A stretch of DNA of 64,000 nt from Serratia sp. DD3 (GTDB lineage: Bacteria; Pseudomonadota; Gammaproteobacteria; Enterobacterales; Enterobacteriaceae), in NCBI RefSeq assembly GCF_000496755.2, contig NZ_AYKS02000084.1, positions 1 to 64,000 on the forward strand, given 5' to 3'. The notes beneath the pieces are model-generated. The model was given only the letters and a program-made list of their open reading frames with translations. It ran no database searches and was not told where the DNA came from. The position numbers and the translations under genes were made by a program. Of the stretch, positions 1 through 8,603 are shown one piece after another (the first letter of the stretch is position 1; each line of letters begins with the position of its first letter).

Positions 1-27
1 AGCCGCTTCACATTAGCATCTGGCTGG

Positions 28-126
28 TGGGTATGATGCGGAACGCTGACACGCCGTAAACCCGTCCCTGGGGGCTCGTATCGCGCGTCCATGCGCTCAA
101 CGGTCAGCTAACCTGCATCATACCCA
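28..126. repeat. Imperfect palindromic element
   Basis: A 12-bp arm at 28-39 is the exact reverse complement of 115-126, and a second 6-bp pair (45-50 with 103-108) lies inside it, so about 99 bases could fold into a long interrupted hairpin. It lies downstream of the fimbrial adhesin gene. The GC-rich centre resembles dispersed palindromic repeats I recall from enterobacteria, but I cannot name the family. No protein-coding signal is visible in 1-183. Confidence 0.5.
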
Positions 127-183
127 TCTGTAGCACAATTAGGGGCAGCTATTTAGGGTATAGCGGTATCGGGAAGAGGATGT

Positions 184-1452
184 TTATTTCGGGGCAATCA
201 CTAAATGGGCATGGGAGTCAGCCATTCCAGGTTTAATCGTGCCGACCTGGACATAGCGGGCTAAAAATTCCACTGATAAAATACCCGAAGCATTAGAGAC
301 CAGGTTGGTATCAATCCAGCGATAATCTACACCCGTAGCAGGTGTAATGGGTAAAGGATTACCCGAGGTATCAGTCAGTTGCACACCCACCCCCTCAGCA
401 CTGTTCGCGACATTATCTAGCGCTAAAATCCCCTGAGTGCCATCAGGATTATAGTTGCTGGTCGTTCCCATGACGGCCCATCTCATTGCCGTATTCTGCG
501 AACAACGTGCGGTCACATTGACTAATTTATCAGCGACCCCATCCGCCGGTTGACCAAGCGCCCTGAAATCACTGCTATTCACCCGCCCCAGATTCACCGT
601 AACCGTGTTAAAAGCCTGGCAAGGTGCGGTTTGGATCTTCACATCATTAGCCAGGCCTAAACGCACCAGGTTAAACAGGCGTGTATTCCATGCTGGCGGT
701 GTCGAGCGGTTATCCATCAAACTGAACAGGACTAAGGCACCATCGTTATTATTTGTCATCATCAGCCCCGCCGCAGGAATGGTTCCTGCCAATCGGTATA
801 GTGAGACCTTAAGCGTGAACGACCCAAGCTGCCGCCAATTGACAATATATTGATTGTCTCGACATTGGCCAGTAAAAGGCGGGTAGCCAGAAGCACCACT
901 TTGGGCGTCGGCACAACGAATACCTCTTACTGGGCCGGGGCTTATGGGTGGCAGATTTTTGTTCGGTGCAGTACGCAGCCAACTAAAGGGATATGAATTA
1001 CCATCAGACAGCAGTTCTACGGTGTAACCGACACTGCCTGACCCAGAACCGCCATAAGGGTTGTTTCTTCCGTTATCTCTTATGACATAAATATGGCCAT
1101 CTTGCGTTGGCGCAGTGACTCCATTAACCGGGTAGCCACCTGAACTTTGCGCATAATGTTGCTCAAGCCACCAATATTTCACCTCATCATTCGCATCATC
1201 ACATATTGCCAACCAACCATTATTAGCGGCGAACAATTCAGCGCTGCTGACACTCTGTTGCGCAAGAATAGTTCCCACCGGAGTTGCCGGGTCAATGTAG
1301 AGCGATGCACCAAAATTGACGCGTAAGGGATAGTCCCAAAATGCCGAATCAATTTTATTACAGGCTGACCATGCTTTGTTTATACAAAGAAGTGAGAGTA
1401 AAATCAGAAAAAATGATTTTGCACCGACCGTTTTAAACTTTGTTCTTATCAT
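184..1452 (-). CDS. Fimbrial tip adhesin, two-domain (lectin-like plus pilin domain)
   Basis: Last gene of a chaperone-usher fimbrial operon. The 422-aa product starts with a signal peptide (charged MIRTKFK, hydrophobic core, cleavage probably after residue 30). A cysteine-containing N-terminal half of about 230 residues has the size of a receptor-binding domain. The C-terminal part of about 140 residues has pilin features: a cysteine pair, alternating beta strands and a terminal strand ending in HLVIAPK. That size (two to three times a pilin) fits a FimH-like tip adhesin; ligand unknown. The start at 1452 is an ATG preceded by GAGG; an in-frame upstream TTG at 1476 would overlap the usher gene and lacks a ribosome site. 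It begins 14 bases after the usher stop, so the two are probably co-transcribed. Confidence 0.8.
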   Translation of the reverse strand: MIRTKFKTVGAKSFFLILLSLLCINKAWSACNKIDSAFWDYPLRVNFGASLYIDPATPVGTILAQQSVSSAELFAANNGWLAICDDANDEVKYWWLEQHYAQSSGGYPVNGVTAPTQDGHIYVIRDNGRNNPYGGSGSGSVGYTVELLSDGNSYPFSWLRTAPNKNLPPISPGPVRGIRCADAQSGASGYPPFTGQCRDNQYIVNWRQLGSFTLKVSLYRLAGTIPAAGLMMTNNNDGALVLFSLMDNRSTPPAWNTRLFNLVRLGLANDVKIQTAPCQAFNTVTVNLGRVNSSDFRALGQPADGVADKLVNVTARCSQNTAMRWAVMGTTSNYNPDGTQGILALDNVANSAEGVGVQLTDTSGNPLPITPATGVDYRWIDTNLVSNASGILSVEFLARYVQVGTIKPGMADSHAHLVIAPK

Positions 1453-1466
1453 ACCCACCTCATTAA

Positions 1467-3959
1467 TCAAATACAAATAACTGGCTGCTTGGAAATATTT
1501 TTAGCATTGGTTTCTTTACGTTTTTCAACACTAAAGTGACACAGTTTTTCTCTTTTATTTTCATCATTCCAAGTGACTTTAAGCTGAGATTTTATATTTT
1601 CCCTGATCATCAAAATACCGCCACCACCAACAATACCTGCCATTTTCCCGTTACTGATAGCCGTTGCCCCGAGAGGCACATTTTCACCCTGATATTTAAC
1701 TTCAAAAATACGCAGCTCACCATGGATAGTATCAAACTTCAATTTAACAATTGCCCCGGCATGTGGCGCAATATGTTGTGATGTATTTTTGATCTCCAAA
1801 TCACTGGCTGCCGTATTGGGATTCAATGAGATTTCGTTATCACGATAAGGTGACAAATAAGGGAAAATAGCATATCCGCGACTATCCACTTTAATATTAT
1901 TATTCCCTGAAACAACAGCATCAGTAGCGCCAGTGGCTTCAATAATCGCTGCGGTATCACCGGTATATTGACCAAATGTAATTCCACCACTATGCAGCGC
2001 AACAGAACCATTCATACCCAGCGCATACTGAGTGGTATTCTTTTTATAGGAAGCACTTGCAGAACGATTACCATAAGGCGTTAACTTCGATACATTACCG
2101 CTATAAACATTTTCATGTTCACCAGCGGTGGCCATCGTCGTGCTTAACCCATAGGAAAAACTGCGGTCTTCAAGCAAGGAACCTGTTACGGAAGCCAGTG
2201 CATATCCGTCACCTGCGGATGATTGGGTATAAGCCGTGGTCATCACTGGAGAATAGGTTGATGTACCCAAAGGAATACTTAACCCTAACTGGTACTGTAT
2301 TTCATCACGATTATTACTGATATTATATGACCTTGCAGCAGAAAGCGTATATCTTAGTCTTTTATATTGATTACTGTAGCCCACCAGGTAGCTATTAGCA
2401 CTTTTCACCCTGCCCCAATAATTGTTAAGACCGGCAGTGATATAGATACTGCCAGCATTACCAAGGGGTTGGTTAATACTCAACTGCACTGAGTTCTTCT
2501 GGTTCATTGAGCGTAAATCATATTCATTCACTTGCTGACTATGATCATATTTATCTCGGACCCTTGCAGCATCTTGTAGTGTAGTAAACCCCGAAGAGGA
2601 GTAATGATAAGTTGCGACATTAATGCTAGTCCCTGATTTATCAATAACATTTGAATAAGATAACCCTATGTTATAACCTTGGGTTTTATCATACCCAAGA
2701 CCTGCCCTTGCCAGTGCCACATTGGCAGAAACTGCCCCCATCGTGGTATTTATGGCAAGACCCGTCAGCATAGATTGATAATGTTCACTGACCTGCACAC
2801 CGCCAAAACCGGTAAAATAGTTATTCAACCCCCGATGATAGGAGAGTGAAGTAACAAATGGTTTTTTACGCAAACTACTATCATTCAATTTGCCTGCAGC
2901 CACTGAATATTTAGATTGATTTGGTCGCAATAATTCGGGTAATGATGCATAAGGGACAACGTACGTTTTTTGTTCACCCGTAGTTTCTTGAATGGTAACA
3001 TTAAAGTCCCCTCCATAACTGGCCTGATAAAGGTCAGAAATTAAGAAAGCACCGGGTGATACCGTCGTTTCATAGATGATATTTCCATTTTGCCTGACGG
3101 TTACTCTGGCATTAGTATCAGCTATACCACGAATATCCGGCACATAACCGCGTCTGGAGTCAGGCAACATGCGATCATCAGAGAATAATGAAATACCGAG
3201 TAAGGGTGTCGCGGGTAAAAAACTCTCTCGCGTATCAATTTCTCCTGTTTGCGCCACAGAAAAAATCCCAGGAATATCTCGCTGAATGTAGGTACGCAAC
3301 ATGCTTAGTTTTTGCTGATCGCCAAGCGTAAGTGTACTGTAGCTTCGAAGCTGCCATCTACCTGCATTAAGCCAGATATTCATACCGGAGAAAAAACTGT
3401 CATAGCTGTCGCTAAAATCCCCGGTATCAGTATTAGAATGATAATAATTACTGATGTAATTTATCATTGCCGCAGTTTCCCCAGAGTCCCAGGCTGAAGG
3501 GTCTACATAACCCCGTGGGGTATACTTGGATGCCACTTGCGGTGCAATGACATCAACAGATAACGTCGATATATCAAATTTCACTTTAATATCGAAATTA
3601 TTACTATCCAGTGCTATTTTCCCATTAGCATTAATAGTTTTAATGTATTCCTCATTAATTTCATCTTTAAACCCCAGCTGTAATAACACTGATTTATCAA
3701 AATAAATAACAGATTTACTCTCAGAATTTATTGATACTGTTATTGCCGTAGCACCAATAAAAGCACCATTTTTATAGAGTTCGACATCATACTCCCCTTC
3801 TTTTAGCTGATTTCCGTTTGAAAAAGTAGAGATATCGATACCGGTTCCGACAAAAAAAGCAGGATTATATTCCACTTCAGTTTCTTCTTGCGCATAAAGT
3901 GGCATGCTCAATAAAGAAATAATTATTATCCCTTTGTTTATTAAGCTGTCTTTTTTCAT
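1467..3959 (-). CDS. Outer-membrane fimbrial usher (FimD/PapC family)
   Basis: Outer-membrane assembly platform that accepts chaperone-subunit complexes and extrudes the pilus. The 830 aa match the usual usher length. A signal peptide ends at about residue 23 (LYA-QEE). It is followed by the N-terminal periplasmic domain that binds the chaperone (YNPAFF... EGEYDVELYKNG), the beta-barrel with the plug region (about 245-345, with DSRRGYVPDIRG and SPGAFLISDLY), and the C-terminal domains with GATAISNGKMAGIVGGGG. Two cysteines near the C-terminus (KLCHF and the penultimate residue) fit the disulfide often seen there. It sits between the chaperone (17-bp gap) and the adhesin, all on the minus strand. 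Confidence 0.93.
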   Translation of the reverse strand: MKKDSLINKGIIIISLLSMPLYAQEETEVEYNPAFFVGTGIDISTFSNGNQLKEGEYDVELYKNGAFIGATAITVSINSESKSVIYFDKSVLLQLGFKDEINEEYIKTINANGKIALDSNNFDIKVKFDISTLSVDVIAPQVASKYTPRGYVDPSAWDSGETAAMINYISNYYHSNTDTGDFSDSYDSFFSGMNIWLNAGRWQLRSYSTLTLGDQQKLSMLRTYIQRDIPGIFSVAQTGEIDTRESFLPATPLLGISLFSDDRMLPDSRRGYVPDIRGIADTNARVTVRQNGNIIYETTVSPGAFLISDLYQASYGGDFNVTIQETTGEQKTYVVPYASLPELLRPNQSKYSVAAGKLNDSSLRKKPFVTSLSYHRGLNNYFTGFGGVQVSEHYQSMLTGLAINTTMGAVSANVALARAGLGYDKTQGYNIGLSYSNVIDKSGTSINVATYHYSSSGFTTLQDAARVRDKYDHSQQVNEYDLRSMNQKNSVQLSINQPLGNAGSIYITAGLNNYWGRVKSANSYLVGYSNQYKRLRYTLSAARSYNISNNRDEIQYQLGLSIPLGTSTYSPVMTTAYTQSSAGDGYALASVTGSLLEDRSFSYGLSTTMATAGEHENVYSGNVSKLTPYGNRSASASYKKNTTQYALGMNGSVALHSGGITFGQYTGDTAAIIEATGATDAVVSGNNNIKVDSRGYAIFPYLSPYRDNEISLNPNTAASDLEIKNTSQHIAPHAGAIVKLKFDTIHGELRIFEVKYQGENVPLGATAISNGKMAGIVGGGGILMIRENIKSQLKVTWNDENKREKLCHFSVEKRKETNAKNISKQPVICI

Positions 3960-3976
3960 ACTTTACTCATTAGATA

Positions 3977-4699
3977 TTAATTTATTATAACTGGACGATA
4001 AATTACAGCACCATAGTCATTAACCATGCCGTACTCAGCCTTACCCTTATTAACATCCGATAACGTAACCCCTTTTAAAACCCAATTCTCACTCTGCCCG
4101 GGTGCCACCATATCGACTTCGTTCTTGATTTGTTTTCCATTGACATTGACATTCAGTTCAGTCAGCGAGGCATAATAGCGGCTGTTATTACTTACCTTAG
4201 CCAGAACATTGCCACGCCCATCATGGGTGAAATGCCAAACGAGATCTTTGTGCATGGCATCAACCTGGTTTTTTAACGCTGCTGGCCGATAGAATATTTT
4301 TATTTTATTAACAATAGAAAATTGCAAGTAATTGTCAGTTCCCTTTTTGGGTGCTGCCGGGATATCTTTGATGTTTAGCCAGTAGATTGACTCCTGATGA
4401 GTGTTAGCAACACCTTCTATTTTTTTTATTCTCAAATGCTGCTCACCGTTACTCTCTATTTTAAATACGGCTGGGTACAGAATAAAAGGAGAGGTCGCAG
4501 TGCTTGGCAAGTTACTATTTATTTTATTATCAATCCATGCCTGAACCATTGACGAGGTATTATCTCGATTATTTATTTTCACTGTAACACTACTATCAGA
4601 CTCATTGTAGATAACCCGTGTACCAGTAATAGAGATACTCGCGAAGGCGATTGTTGGAGAAAGGCACAATGATATGACTATTTTCGTTAAATTTTTCAT
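3977..4699 (-). CDS. Periplasmic fimbrial chaperone (PapD/FimC family)
   Basis: Folds fimbrial subunits by donor-strand complementation and delivers them to the usher. The predicted 240-aa precursor starts at the ATG at 4699 (MKNLTK, signal peptide ending near FA-SIS); 13 further codons upstream are open but would place charged residues before the signal. The mature N-terminus carries the family's subunit-anchoring arginine in TGTRVIY. The G1-strand motif NKIKIFYRP supplies the conserved lysine and alternating hydrophobics. The short loop before it suggests the FGS (short-loop) subfamily, which assembles rod-like pili. It is separated from the major pilin gene by about 430 bases containing two ERIC elements and a hairpin. 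Confidence 0.9.
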   Translation of the reverse strand: MKNLTKIVISLCLSPTIAFASISITGTRVIYNESDSSVTVKINNRDNTSSMVQAWIDNKINSNLPSTATSPFILYPAVFKIESNGEQHLRIKKIEGVANTHQESIYWLNIKDIPAAPKKGTDNYLQFSIVNKIKIFYRPAALKNQVDAMHKDLVWHFTHDGRGNVLAKVSNNSRYYASLTELNVNVNGKQIKNEVDMVAPGQSENWVLKGVTLSDVNKGKAEYGMVNDYGAVIYRPVIIN

Positions 4700-4770
4700 T
4701 TTATAGGCAGTAATTTTATTTTTGATAATAAAAACCAATCGAATACTGATGCGGTTATTAGGTAATTAGC

Positions 4771-4897
4771 TATACTCTTCATACTTCAAGTTGCTTGGGT
4801 GTTGACTGCCTTCGTTCACCCCAGTCACATAGTTAGCTATGCTCCCGGGGATTCCCTCAGTTGTCGCCTACAGGCAACTCGAATTATTTTGTGTATA
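4771..4897. repeat. Full-length ERIC element (127 bp)
   Basis: The ends (TATACTCTTCATACTTCAAG at the left, CAACTCGAATTATTTTG at the right) and the central palindrome (CACCCCAGTCAC and GCTCCCGGGGATTC) match the enterobacterial repetitive intergenic consensus as I know it. The length of 127 bases is the canonical one. It lies inside the fimbrial transcript between pilin and chaperone, where it would be transcribed and fold. Confidence 0.92.
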
Positions 4898-5030
4898 TAG
4901 CCTTCTTACTCAGGCTGTTAGCTGCGCACAGATACTCGGCTTTTCCTGAGCCTCTCGCCAAACGGGCCAGCGTAAGCGCTGTTCAAAACACTCGAGATTT
5001 TGTCAAGCAACACCAAGTATTTTGGGTATA
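4898..5030. repeat. Degenerate second ERIC-related copy, abutting the first
   Basis: Directly adjoins the full-length ERIC. It ends with the ERIC terminus (AAGTATTTTGGGTATA) and contains GTTAGCTGC. At 4964-4987 it has a 24-base segment that matches 17159-17182 inside another ERIC at 21 of 24 positions. It looks like a decayed ERIC of the longer type that carries an internal insertion. Confidence 0.6.
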
Positions 5031-5075
5031 TATTGGTTCACCTTGAAACGTAAGATAGATAATAAGAAAAGTTTC

Positions 5076-5104
5076 CCTAAAGGTTTACAGAGTAAACCTT
5101 TAGG
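5076..5104 (-). terminator. 12-bp stem-loop after the major pilin gene
   Basis: CCTAAAGGTTTA (5076-5087) pairs perfectly with TAAACCTTTAGG (5093-5104) around a 5-base loop. On the minus strand this lies 24 bases after the pilin stop and is followed by a weakly T-rich run. It could terminate part of the transcripts, or protect the pilin mRNA 3' end, giving more pilin than chaperone and usher. Confidence 0.6.
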
Positions 5105-5127
5105 CAAATTATTTTCTTAACTACAGA

Positions 5128-5652
5128 TTATCTATAGACCAACTCGATGGCACCGGTGGCGGTCAAATTCCCAGCTGTAATGCTTGCCTGATATTGCTGA
5201 TACCATGCAGTCAAAGGGATTGACGCGGTACCTGATGTGGTATTTATTGTTTGGAAGGCGGAGTTATTGCCCGCTGTTTTAATATGCGTGTCTGTTGAGT
5301 CATATACCGCAATGCCAACGCCTCTTGCCTCACTTGCTGCAGCGGGCAAGAAAAGACCTGTAGTAGGGTCGACTTGCGTACCGGTACCGGTAAAGCGCAC
5401 CGCAACCGAGCCACTGGCTGGTGTGCAACCCGTCAAATTAATCGTAAAGGCAGTTTGACCCGCTCTTGAACCAATATCGTTAAAATTACTGGTCGAGATA
5501 GTAGGTAAAACGACGCTAACCGTTCCTGAACCGGTACTAATGGTACAAGTATTGGCAACAATCTCACCCGTAAAGTTAATGGTACCATCTGCTGCATAAG
5601 CTGAAGACATGAACAATAAAGATAATGCAACAATCGGTTTTAATTTTTTCAT
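5128..5652 (-). CDS. Major fimbrial subunit (FimA-type pilin)
   Basis: First gene of the fimbrial operon and probable shaft protein. The 174 aa have a signal peptide (MKKLKPIVALSLLFMSSAYA, cleaved before ADG). The mature part is typical type-1-like pilin: GTINFTGEIVANTC opens with the donor strand and first cysteine, the second cysteine follows about 40 residues later in LTGC, and the protein ends in the beta-zipper motif GAIELVYR with the penultimate tyrosine. Alanine, serine, threonine and glycine are abundant, as in pilins. The long AT-rich upstream gap probably holds the operon promoter. No regulator or recombinase gene is adjacent. Confidence 0.92.
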   Translation of the reverse strand: MKKLKPIVALSLLFMSSAYAADGTINFTGEIVANTCTISTGSGTVSVVLPTISTSNFNDIGSRAGQTAFTINLTGCTPASGSVAVRFTGTGTQVDPTTGLFLPAAASEARGVGIAVYDSTDTHIKTAGNNSAFQTINTTSGTASIPLTAWYQQYQASITAGNLTATGAIELVYR

Positions 5653-6428
5653 AGCAGCTCCTGTTATTTGCTATTATTAATAAAAAATCCATTATTAGAG
5701 AGAACAGATTATATTAAGGTGCAAAGGTAAATATTATTAATTAATCTAATTGAAATTAAATACAACCTCCGTTTTTTGGTAAATAATCACTAACTGAATA
5801 ACTTAATCAGCCTATATCTATAAATAATTTAGATAATCAATTAAATATATTAATTATTGGGTGGGGTAAAGATGATAATGCAACGTTCTTTTTAATTCCC
5901 CACAAGCCATATTCACAAGATATTGAGAGTATATCGATTAAGCGGGTCATGAGTAACCCATCATAAAGCATCGCTACAGCAGCCTATTTCAGCCGTTTCA
6001 TTGCTTACACTGGCAATAAATCAGAGTTAAATATCGATAAATTCTAAAATAATGGCGTATTATTTCAAAAAAGGAAGGGTTTGCGCACTGGAATTTCTAT
6101 GGATTTTTTTGAAACTTTCAGATACTAATTAGTTCGCTGGCTATATTATAGAGCCTTGCAATAAAATAGTAGTATTCAGTTAGGCCACTCAATTATTTGG
6201 GCCAAATACCTCCTCAAATAATCGCTGAGAATAATGAGTCCATCGGCTTAACGTAACGCGTATTAGGGGGTTATTTGGTGGCGAGGGCAACCCCATGAAG
6301 GGTTAAAAGGCATTGCGCTGTCACAATCCTGCGTTAATTCCCTATTCTAAGAAATCTGTAGTCCCCCAGGGTTGTAGTATTGGGGCCACCACTCCCTTGC
6401 GAACAGGAGTGGCACCTCTGGTTTCAGG
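5653..6428. other. Intergenic region upstream of the fimbrial operon
   Basis: About 780 bases. 5653-6240 is markedly AT-rich, as expected for an H-NS-type silenced fimbrial promoter region, and has no supportable gene. From about 6280 it is shared with the second TPS copy (11865 onward). I saw no convincing inverted repeats of the fimS invertible-switch type. Confidence 0.5.
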
Positions 6429-6665
6429 TTATTTCTTCACAGCCAGCCACGGATCGATAATCTTCTGGTACTCTCCGGTGGCTTTGCTCAGGTGTAGCCA
6501 CTGATTAATGTAGAACTTCCAACCCAGATCATCGCGTACCACCTGTTGGCCTTCTCACCGTATTGCATCGGCTTTTCCGGGTTTACGGTACAAAGCGCCG
6601 GATAGCGCTTCTGCTAATACCGGGCTTCGGCGGTATTTGCAATCATGCCCCTTTTTGCACACGGC
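6429..6665 (-). pseudogene. C-terminal remnant of a periplasmic solute-binding-protein-3 / PheC-like gene
   Basis: Read on the minus strand, two frames together give a recognisable C-terminus. GMIANTAEARY, then a TAG stop, then QKRYPAL and NPEKPMQYGEKA lie in one frame. After a frame change come VRDDLGWKFYINQWLHL and GEYQKIIDPWLAVKK, ending at 6429. This pattern is typical of the type-3 extracellular solute-binding fold, which includes amino-acid ABC transporter binding proteins and cyclohexadienyl dehydratase. The stop, the frameshift and the missing N-terminal two thirds make it a dead fragment. Part of the same fragment is present in copy 2 at 12017. Confidence 0.6.
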
Positions 6666-6691
6666 TATTTAAAGCCGCTGCATTGGCACCA

Positions 6692-8401
6692 TCAAAACCC
6701 CTGTGAAGCCTGCAACCATACCTGTGGTTGACTCTCTAATTGGCTGTCACTGTCATCGGGGTGATTCACCCGCCACGCCAGTTGTAGTGAAACCTGGCGC
6801 TGGTTGCCAAACCAAGTGGCCCCGGTTCCTAACGCCCCACGCTGTTGATGATTCTTATCCTTTGTCCATGGCGATTTGTTGGTTTTAACACCGCCATAAT
6901 CAAAGAAAGTTTTCAATTGCCAAGCCGGGGTTATCGCGTAACGCAACTCCAGATTGGTCATCCAGCCTTGGTCACCGCTGGCCTCTCCAGAGGCATAAGC
7001 CCGCACGCCATTAACCCCTCCCAGCGAAAATTGTTCTGATGAATCGAGGTTTTTCGACGCTAACTGACCACTGAACTGGCTATAGAAACTCCAGTTCTCA
7101 CTGAGCATCTGTAGGCGCAAGGCGGTCAAGTTGAATTTGCTGAAGTTACCCGCCGTGCGCGCGGTTTGACTGTCGTTTTGCGCGTTGGCCGGATCGGCAA
7201 GCTCCAGATTGCCGTTACTGACACTGGCGGAAACAAAGTTCAACCCACCACCGCCGAAGCTATCCTGGCTGTTGGCAGTTAAACTGGCAGTCCATAACTG
7301 GCTGTTTTTTTTGTTTTGTGTGTCGAATAACTCGATATCATCCCGTAACCGTTTGTCATCAAACTGCAACTGGCTACTGACGGTTAGGGTGCGACTTCTG
7401 AATAACGGTTGGGAAACATAGACACTGGTGGTGCGAGCGTTACCGTGCGCATCAAGATCGGCAAAGTCTTTGCCCAGGGTGTAATCCATATTGGAATAGG
7501 AGGCTCCCACGCGGGTAAACCAGCGGTTCACCGGGGCATCGTAGGACAGAAAGTAATAATACTGCCGATCATCACTGGCCAGGCCGCGCAGGCGCAGTCG
7601 ATCTCCCAAGCCTAATGGGCTGTTAACCGAGACATCGGCGTTTAGGCGGTTTTCCCCGGTATATTTGCCACCATAGTTATCCAGATCGAGGCTACCGCTA
7701 AACAAAGGTGCTGGCGTGGCCTCCACCAGCAGATCCGCGGCTCCGGCTTTTTTACTGGTGAGCAGTGTTGAGCGCGCCTGCACGCCGGGGGTATCGTTCA
7801 GCAACAGCAGCGTCTGCTGCAGTTGACCGACGTTAATCGCCCCATCTGGTTGCATCCGGCCAATCAGGCGGTTCAAGGTGGCATCTGAAAGGCGCGAACT
7901 GTTCTCCGTTTTGATCTCGCCATAGTGCGCTTCCAGTACGTTGATCTTGACTACGCCGTTTTCAATTTCTTGTTCCGGCAGATAGGCACGGTTGAGCACA
8001 TAGCCACGCTGCTGGTAATAGAGGGTGATATGCTGCACCGCTTCATAAAGTTGCGGCAACGTGAGTTCACGCCCGGTGTACCCCTGCAGCAGCGGCTGTA
8101 ATACCGTATTGGAAAACAGAGTGTTACCGCTAATAATAAAGGTGGTCACCTTGACCTTAATCTGCTCACCATCGGCAGACTCCGCCGGTGCCGATGTCTG
8201 AGGGGCAGGCAACCCCAGTTCTGGCGTTATTGAAGGCGCTAAAATGGGGCGACTGGTGTCGATCTCACGCAAATTTTGGCCCGCATTCGGTATGGTCGGT
8301 GTTGCTGCCTGCGCACTGCTGAAGCTCAGCAACAAAGAAAGCACAGAGCAGGTCTTCCGGGACGGGGAGTAGCGCAAGGGGGATTTTTTAATTTTTTCCA
8401 T
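6692..8401 (-). CDS. Two-partner secretion outer-membrane transporter (TpsB, FhaC/ShlB/HMW1B family)
   Basis: Beta-barrel of the Omp85 superfamily that exports the adjacent TpsA protein. With the start chosen here (ATG at 8401) the 569 aa begin with a signal peptide (MEKIKK... SSAQA). Two POTRA domains follow (about 55-130 with FIISGNTLF and YYQQRGYVLNRAYLPEQ, and about 135-210). The barrel then carries the loop-6 motif VRAY in GGVNGVRAYASGEASGDQG and ends in a terminal phenylalanine, as needed for barrel insertion. An in-frame ATG at 8446 would add 15 residues; neither start has a strong ribosome site. It lies downstream of tpsA1 behind a hairpin. Probably the only functional exporter for both TpsA proteins here. 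Confidence 0.92.
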   Translation of the reverse strand: MEKIKKSPLRYSPSRKTCSVLSLLLSFSSAQAATPTIPNAGQNLREIDTSRPILAPSITPELGLPAPQTSAPAESADGEQIKVKVTTFIISGNTLFSNTVLQPLLQGYTGRELTLPQLYEAVQHITLYYQQRGYVLNRAYLPEQEIENGVVKINVLEAHYGEIKTENSSRLSDATLNRLIGRMQPDGAINVGQLQQTLLLLNDTPGVQARSTLLTSKKAGAADLLVEATPAPLFSGSLDLDNYGGKYTGENRLNADVSVNSPLGLGDRLRLRGLASDDRQYYYFLSYDAPVNRWFTRVGASYSNMDYTLGKDFADLDAHGNARTTSVYVSQPLFRSRTLTVSSQLQFDDKRLRDDIELFDTQNKKNSQLWTASLTANSQDSFGGGGLNFVSASVSNGNLELADPANAQNDSQTARTAGNFSKFNLTALRLQMLSENWSFYSQFSGQLASKNLDSSEQFSLGGVNGVRAYASGEASGDQGWMTNLELRYAITPAWQLKTFFDYGGVKTNKSPWTKDKNHQQRGALGTGATWFGNQRQVSLQLAWRVNHPDDSDSQLESQPQVWLQASQGF

Positions 8402-8558
8402 GGGATTACCAAATAAATTCCATATATGTGGCGAAATGCGGGTCATAAGGGTTATCGGGGGGCCAATATCCCTTCCGACTTCTCCTGTCTGAAACAGGTA
8501 TTCGAGCCGCCGTTAGCACAGTGCACAGCACCCCGGTACTAACGCTGAATAAACGACT

Positions 8559-8582
8559 AAAAAGCCCGAGCAAGTCGGGCTT
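8559..8582 (-). terminator. Intrinsic terminator between tpsA1 and tpsB
   Basis: AAGCCCGA (8562-8569) pairs with TCGGGCTT (8575-8582). On the minus strand the stem is followed by a run of T. It starts 21 bases after the tpsA1 stop, so only read-through would express tpsB from the tpsA promoter. The same hairpin exists in copy 2. Confidence 0.75.
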
Positions 8583-8603
8583 GGAGTCAGCTAAATATCA
8601 CTG

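Noticed and set aside
4861..5046. 61-codon plus-strand frame between pilin and chaperone
   Set aside because: Entirely composed of ERIC-type repeat sequence.
5653..6280. Invertible fimbrial switch
   Set aside because: No matching inverted repeats or recombinase gene were found near the pilin promoter.
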